Shown piece after piece: positions 5,221 through 9,259 of a DNA stretch of 9,259 nucleotides (position 1 is the first letter of the stretch; each line of letters starts with the position of its first letter). Made by a program: the position numbers and the translations under genes. Source of the DNA: Muribaculaceae bacterium (GTDB lineage Bacteria > Bacteroidota > Bacteroidia > Bacteroidales > Muribaculaceae); contig JAIDPP010000246.1 of assembly GCA_029062725.1 (NCBI GenBank), positions 1 through 9,259 of the forward strand, given 5' to 3'. Below the pieces are notes generated by a model, which ran no database searches, was not told the origin of the DNA, and saw only the letters and a program-made list of their open reading frames with translations.

Positions 5221-6765
5221 TCAGAATGTGCTGCCGTATGTTCCTCGGTCGAGAGTTCGGTAGGAGATGGCCTCGGCGATATGACTTGCGCGGACATCCG
5301 GCGCCCCTTCCAGATCGGCGATGGTGCGGGCCACGCGCAGGATGCGGTCGAAAGCCCGGGCCGACATGTTGAGCTTGGTCATACGCTCTTTAAGCTTTGT
5401 CATCCCTTCCGGATCGGGCCATGCGTATTTCTTCAACAGTCGTGTATTCATCTGTGCGTTGCAATGGATAGCGGGAATATCGCGGTAACGGTACTGCTGA
5501 ATCTGCCGGGCACGTATCACGCGTTCGCGTATCGGGGCGCTGCCTTCCGTTGGGGTGGGGTCGGCCATGTCGTCGAACGTCACCGGCTCGATCTCTACCT
5601 GAATGTCGATACGGTCGAGAAGCGGACCCGAGATACGGTTCATATACTTGTTTACGGATCCGGGCGTGCAGGTGCAGGGACGGCTGGGATGGCCATAATA
5701 TCCGCATGGACATGGGTTCATGGAGGCAACGAGCATGAAGCTGGCAGGATAATTCACTGTATATTTAGCGCGCGCCACTGTTATCACCCTGTCCTCGATA
5801 GGTTGCCGGAGCACCTCCAGAACTTGTCGCGGAAATTCGGGGAACTCATCCAGAAAGAGCACACCGTTATGCGCGAGGCTTATCTCCCCCGGCATTGGAG
5901 AGGCCCCTCCTCCGACCAACGCCACCGGCGAGACAGTATGGTGAGGGGTGCGGAAAGGACGCCTGGTCATCAGCATCGAACCCCGCGACAGTTTTCCTGC
6001 CACGGAGTGAATCTTGGTTGTTTCCAAGGCTTCTGCCATGCTGAGGGGAGGCATAATGGAAGGGAGGCGTTTGGCCATCATGGATTTTCCCGCTCCGGGA
6101 GGGCCTACGAGAATGATGTTATGACCTCCTGCTACCGCTACTTCAAAGGCTCTTTTCACAGTCTCCTGTCCTTTTACTTCGGAGAAGTCAAAATCAAAAT
6201 CATCCTGAGCGGCGGCGAAAAGCGCGCGGGTATCGATCTCGACAGGACGCATCTCCGACCTTCCCTCCACAATCTCAATGGCTTCCCGGAGGTTTTTCAC
6301 TCCATATACCTCCACACGGTTTACCACCGCTGCCTCGGTCACGTTTCCTTCCGGCACGATAAGTTTCCTGATCCCCATCTCGCGCGCCTTTATTGCCATA
6401 GGGAGCGCACCCTTCACAGGGAGCACCGTGCCATCGAGACTCAGCTCGCCGGTCATCATAAACTGCGACAGGTCGTCGCATCTTACTGCCTCGGCCGAAG
6501 AAAGGATCCCGACAGCCATCGGGAGGTCGAATTGCGCTCCCTCCTTCTTTATGTCGGCGGGAGCCAGATTGATGGTGATACGGTAGTGTGGAAACTCAAA
6601 TCCGGAGTGGCGAACGGCCGACAACATGCGTTCATAACTTTCGCGTATGGCGGTATCGGCCATACCGACGATCGAGAACCCGACTCCTTTCCAGATTTCG
6701 GTCTCGACCGTAACGGGAAACGCATCAATGCCGTTGATCGCGGCGGTGTATATTTTTGTCAGCAT
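5221..6765 (-). CDS. comM: ComM/YifB family Mg chelatase-like AAA+ ATPase
   Basis: A 514-aa member of the YifB/ComM family. ComM proteins are hexameric AAA+ helicases that promote branch migration when incoming DNA recombines during natural transformation; many non-competent bacteria also carry them. The N-terminal Lon-protease-like fold domain (1-170) shows the family stretch GFSIVGMADTAIRESYERM. The ATPase follows: Walker A GPPGAGKS (221-228), an RPFRTPHHTVSP motif (269-280), Walker B VLFLDE (302-307), sensor-1 Asn at 350, and the arginine-finger region LLDRIDI (382-388). The family cysteine motif CPCGYYG (352-358) is paired with CTC (364-366) and may bind metal. The C-terminal helical part (408-506) ends RTLDR. 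The length is usual for the family and no key residue is missing. It is 80 nt after the lipoprotein gene and 44 nt before the DUF389 gene. The start ATG at 6765 leaves a complete N-terminus. Confidence 0.95.
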   Translation of the reverse strand: MLTKIYTAAINGIDAFPVTVETEIWKGVGFSIVGMADTAIRESYERMLSAVRHSGFEFPHYRITINLAPADIKKEGAQFDLPMAVGILSSAEAVRCDDLSQFMMTGELSLDGTVLPVKGALPMAIKAREMGIRKLIVPEGNVTEAAVVNRVEVYGVKNLREAIEIVEGRSEMRPVEIDTRALFAAAQDDFDFDFSEVKGQETVKRAFEVAVAGGHNIILVGPPGAGKSMMAKRLPSIMPPLSMAEALETTKIHSVAGKLSRGSMLMTRRPFRTPHHTVSPVALVGGGASPMPGEISLAHNGVLFLDEFPEFPRQVLEVLRQPIEDRVITVARAKYTVNYPASFMLVASMNPCPCGYYGHPSRPCTCTPGSVNKYMNRISGPLLDRIDIQVEIEPVTFDDMADPTPTEGSAPIRERVIRARQIQQYRYRDIPAIHCNAQMNTRLLKKYAWPDPEGMTKLKERMTKLNMSARAFDRILRVARTIADLEGAPDVRASHIAEAISYRTLDRGTYGSTF

Positions 6766-6845
6766 GAGTAAGTATTAAAATTAAACATCGGCCGAGTCGG
6801 TGCGTGATACGCTCTCTATAAAATATGATGAGGAACCGGATGACG

Positions 6846-7805
6846 TTATTTTTCAATCAGCAGGAAAAAAGGAGTGCGTTCCACTCCTAACGCCCGCAAG
6901 GTTGAATCCGCCTCCCCGATAGGATTCCACGCGCGGACGGTATGTTTCAGGGAGTCGCGGGCGATGGAGGAGGTCCAGCTGAGGGAATCGGCGTCAAGGC
7001 ATATATCTGCGATAATGAAGGAGGAGGAATCGGGATGCGCTTTCCTGAGGTTTTTCAACGAATCTATCATTTCCTGTCGTCCCTCATCCTTTGTGCGCCA
7101 GAAATAGAGCGCCACCGGGACCTTCCCCGTCACGACCGTATCGGCTCCATTCTCCACTGATTTCAGGACAAGTCGATGGATCTCCCCTTTTTTCACCGGT
7201 TTGAGCGGCTTGTTGGTATAGAGGTCGGTGCGTCCGGAAAGGGTGATCCATTTCTCCATCGCGGCCTCCCCTTTGAGTGATTTCCAAAGATCGAGGAACC
7301 CTTCGTTATCTTCACGCCGGTCATATTCATAAAGGAGAAGAAGCGCCGACAGTGGCTCCGAAGGGTTCTTCTTTATATATTTCCTCACGGCTGCGTTGAT
7401 TTTTGCAGAGTCGTGGCCGGAGACAGCTGCGCTGTTCTCGTTGCGCCAGCCGCTCCATTGCGTGTTGATACCGTTGCCGCCTATCTTCCAGGAGAATGGA
7501 TCTGCGCTCTCGCCGGAGATCGTGATCCTATCCCCGGGTTCGGCATACAGGTGTATCGTGGAGCCGGCGGCCGTAAGGGAAATCACGGTAGCTTCCTCCA
7601 GCGGCAGGACCATTTTTCCCTTTCCTTGCTGCACCATAAGGGCTGTCTCAACCCATCTGCCCTGTTTTGGAGAGGCGGCGTAATATGAGATATTGTAAGC
7701 GGAATGGAGTGCGGCCGGCAGTTCGAACTCCAGAGTGAACCGCGGTTTGGAGCAGGCCGCCAGCAGGATAGAGCAGAGTATGAGCAGGATATATTTCTTA
7801 CACAT
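6846..7805 (-). CDS. Lipoprotein with DUF4369-like N-terminus and CXXC-less thioredoxin-like C-terminus
   Basis: From the ATG at 7805 this is a 319-aa lipoprotein with signal MCKKYILLILCSILLAAC (lipobox LAAC, Cys at 18). An in-frame ATG at 7832 would add nine residues before the signal and lengthen the overlap with manC, so I prefer 7805. Residues 22-100 resemble the DUF4369-like beta domain found at the N-terminus of Bacteroidota TlpA-like lipoproteins, including a YAEPGDRITISG segment at about 87-98. The middle (135-215) is helical. Residues 226-319 read as a thioredoxin fold: a strand VPVALYFW (229-236), then helix and strand, and VERTPFFLLIEK at the end, where TP looks like the conserved cis-proline. 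The position after the FW, where WCxxC belongs, is RTKDEG, so no redox cysteines remain and thiol exchange is unlikely. The start overlaps the manC stop by 8 nt, implying coupled translation. The exact role is unknown. Confidence 0.82.
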   Translation of the reverse strand: MCKKYILLILCSILLAACSKPRFTLEFELPAALHSAYNISYYAASPKQGRWVETALMVQQGKGKMVLPLEEATVISLTAAGSTIHLYAEPGDRITISGESADPFSWKIGGNGINTQWSGWRNENSAAVSGHDSAKINAAVRKYIKKNPSEPLSALLLLYEYDRREDNEGFLDLWKSLKGEAAMEKWITLSGRTDLYTNKPLKPVKKGEIHRLVLKSVENGADTVVTGKVPVALYFWRTKDEGRQEMIDSLKNLRKAHPDSSSFIIADICLDADSLSWTSSIARDSLKHTVRAWNPIGEADSTLRALGVERTPFFLLIEK

Positions 7806-8883
7806 ACCCTTCACCGAATCTTTCGCGGACATCGTTAACCACCTGACGGATCTTCTGCTCCTCCCCTATAGGATAAATGAGGAGGGCGTTGTCGTTCTCA
7901 GCCACTATATAGCCGTCGAGTCCGGCGGCTACGATAATCTTGTCGCCGGTCACGGCAAACACAGTATCACGACATTGATGGGCGAGGACCTTGCACCCTT
8001 GTGTCACGTTGCCATCCTGATTTCTGGGAGATGTCTCGTAAAGGGCTTTCCAGCTTCCGAGATCGCTCCAACCGATATCGGCTGTCTTCACAAACACATT
8101 GTCGGCTTTCTCCATAATGGCATAGTCGATACTGATGGATGGAGCCGAGGAGAACACCTTTTCTATGAAGCGGGTTTCGTCGGGAGTGGCGTAGAGTCCT
8201 TTTCCGGCATCGAAGATTCCGGAAATCTCCGGGGCATATCTTCCGAAGGCCTTCAGTATATTGTCGGCACGCCACAGGAACATTCCGGAATTCCAGAAAA
8301 ACTCACCGCTTTCGAGAAATACCTTGGCGAGCTCGAGATCCGGTTTTTCGGTAAAGGATTTCACCTTGCATATACCTGGAAAATCCTCCACGGGAGCTCC
8401 GATCTGGATATAGCCGTAGCCGGTGTGGGGCGAAAGTGGCCTCAGGCCGATGGTCAGAAGGCTGTTGTTCCCTTCGACAAAGCGTATCCCTTCTTCAAGC
8501 ACTGCGCGGAACTCCTCCTCCTTCAATATGAGATGGTCGGAGGGTAGGGTCACAATCGAGGCTTCGGGATCAAGCGCAAGGATATGGTGTGCGGCCCAGC
8601 AGATGCATGGCGCGGTGTTGCGTCGAGCCGGCTCGAGCAGTATGTTGGATTCCCTTATTTCAGGGAGCTGCTCTCGGATGATTCCGGCGTATGAACTGTT
8701 GGTGACGAGAATGATGTTTTCAGCCGGAATAAGCGGCAGGATACGGTCAACCGTCATCTGCAGCAGGGATCGTCCCGTACCGAAGAAATCCAGAAACTGT
8801 TTGGGACGGTCGTTGCGGCTGAAGGGCCAGAATCGTGAGCCCACGCCGCCGCACATTATCACGCAATATCTATGGTTTTTCAT
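7798..8883 (-). CDS. manC: Mannose-1-phosphate guanylyltransferase (GDP-mannose pyrophosphorylase)
   Basis: A 361-aa cytoplasmic nucleotidyltransferase that makes GDP-mannose from GTP and mannose 1-phosphate, feeding capsule, glycoprotein glycan and GDP-fucose synthesis. The signature loop CGGVGSRFWPFSRNDRPKQF (11-30) carries the GTP-binding residues and the conserved Arg and Lys. Further family motifs are LEPARRNTAP (83-92), LPSDHLI (113-119, with the metal-binding Asp), SFTEKPD (176-182), WNSGMF (197-202), SIDYAIME (251-258) and GWSDLGSW (271-278). It lacks the C-terminal phosphomannose isomerase domain of bifunctional ManC/AlgA proteins, as is usual for Bacteroidota forms of about 360 aa. 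It lies 21 nt after the Na/Pi transporter stop, and its TAA is inside the start of the next lipoprotein gene. The ATG is at 8883. Confidence 0.96.
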   Translation of the reverse strand: MKNHRYCVIMCGGVGSRFWPFSRNDRPKQFLDFFGTGRSLLQMTVDRILPLIPAENIILVTNSSYAGIIREQLPEIRESNILLEPARRNTAPCICWAAHHILALDPEASIVTLPSDHLILKEEEFRAVLEEGIRFVEGNNSLLTIGLRPLSPHTGYGYIQIGAPVEDFPGICKVKSFTEKPDLELAKVFLESGEFFWNSGMFLWRADNILKAFGRYAPEISGIFDAGKGLYATPDETRFIEKVFSSAPSISIDYAIMEKADNVFVKTADIGWSDLGSWKALYETSPRNQDGNVTQGCKVLAHQCRDTVFAVTGDKIIVAAGLDGYIVAENDNALLIYPIGEEQKIRQVVNDVRERFGEGYV

Positions 8884-8904
8884 CAGTAACTGTTTAATGG
8901 GTTA

Positions 8905-9259
8905 TCAGGCCGTAGCGGGTTTGAACTGATGCTTGACGCCCTCGACCACATTTATCATATAATCTCCGAGTTTCTCAGCCTCGCCGATAAGGTCCATGTA
9001 GAATATACCCTCCTGATAGTCATAGGTCTGGTTGTTGATGTTGAAGATATTCGCATCGCGGAGCTTGTTGCGGAGGTTGTTGATCTCACGCTCGCGGTTG
9101 TAGGCCTTCACCACTAAAGCGCCGTCGGGTGTTTCCATCTCCTTGAGGATCTCCAGCATGTTGGCCATAGCGGCGGAGACGAGATCGAACATCGAGTCGA
9201 TCTCATGGAGGATCGTATCGTCAAATTTCACTTGCACCTGATTCTTGCGCCCCAAGGTC
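8905..9259 (-). CDS. C-terminal fragment of a Na/Pi cotransporter family protein (PhoU-like domain)
   Basis: The frame is open to the window edge, so this is the 3' end of a longer gene. The first codon that could serve as a start (TTG at 9255) is almost certainly an internal Leu. About 118 residues are visible. They form PhoU-like helices: an IDSMFDLVSAAMANMLEIL helix, then NREREINNLRNKLRDANI, then DLIGEAEKLGDYMINVVEGV, the E-x-x-GD-x-x-N pattern typical of PhoU domains. In Bacteroidota such domains end the Na/Pi cotransporter II (NptA-like) proteins, where they follow the membrane transport repeats; the membrane part would lie outside the window. A stand-alone PhoU protein is the alternative. 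The stop is TGA at 8905-8907, and manC begins 21 nt later, so the two are probably co-transcribed. Confidence 0.8.
   Translation of the reverse strand, partial: TLGRKNQVQVKFDDTILHEIDSMFDLVSAAMANMLEILKEMETPDGALVVKAYNREREINNLRNKLRDANIFNINNQTYDYQEGIFYMDLIGEAEKLGDYMINVVEGVKHQFKPATA

Noticed and set aside
5203..6771. Long plus-strand open frame of 522 codons
   Set aside because: It is the antisense shadow of the ComM-like gene, which carries all Walker and family motifs on the minus strand.
7735..8547. Plus-strand open frame of 270 codons
   Set aside because: It is the antisense shadow of manC and the overlapping lipoprotein; no domain character.

Overview
The window reads as a chromosomal segment of a gut-type member of the Bacteroidales (Bacteroidota). 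I would guess Muribaculaceae or a near relative, but the family-level guess rests on overall protein character, not on a marker. Support for the order includes many short-signal lipoproteins with GC/SC/AC lipoboxes, a TRL-like lipoprotein, a Bacteroidota-type single-domain ManC, a DUF389 protein, a TlpA-like lipoprotein, and a promoter of the Bacteroides type (TTG, about 20 nt, TAnnTTTG) with no strong Shine-Dalgarno sequences. Every gene I can support lies on the minus strand, so the window is best read from right to left.

Right half (about 9259 down to 3806): a tightly spaced, housekeeping-like, visibly GC-richer run. It starts with the C-terminal PhoU-like part of a Na/Pi cotransporter that is cut by the window edge. 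It continues with a mannose-1-phosphate guanylyltransferase (manC), a lipoprotein whose start overlaps the manC stop and whose C-terminus looks like a thioredoxin fold without CXXC, a ComM/YifB-type AAA ATPase, and a DUF389 membrane protein. The spacings are 21 nt, an 8-nt overlap, 80 nt and 44 nt, so much of this may be co-transcribed. The functions (phosphate uptake, GDP-mannose supply, DNA processing, an unknown membrane role) do not form one obvious pathway.

Left half (about 3805 down to 1): AT-richer and accessory-looking. It contains a large secreted protein with a duplicated beta-rich domain, a low-complexity linker, a DnaJ-like CXXC zinc-finger array and a C-terminal Cys/His zinc-binding tail. 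Next comes a 507-base gene-free stretch, then a small TRL-like lipoprotein, two hairpins, and a pair of small unrecognised exported proteins whose genes overlap by ATGA.

The most interesting part is the gene-free stretch 1591-2097. A good Bacteroidota promoter at 1959-1989 fires leftward into about 315 bases with no convincing protein. These bases hold two perfect local 9-bp stems, a 7-bp closing stem followed directly by a U-run, and further long-range complementary segments. This is a candidate structured small RNA, or a long structured leader, upstream of the TRL-like gene. The secreted zinc-finger protein is the second most interesting item.
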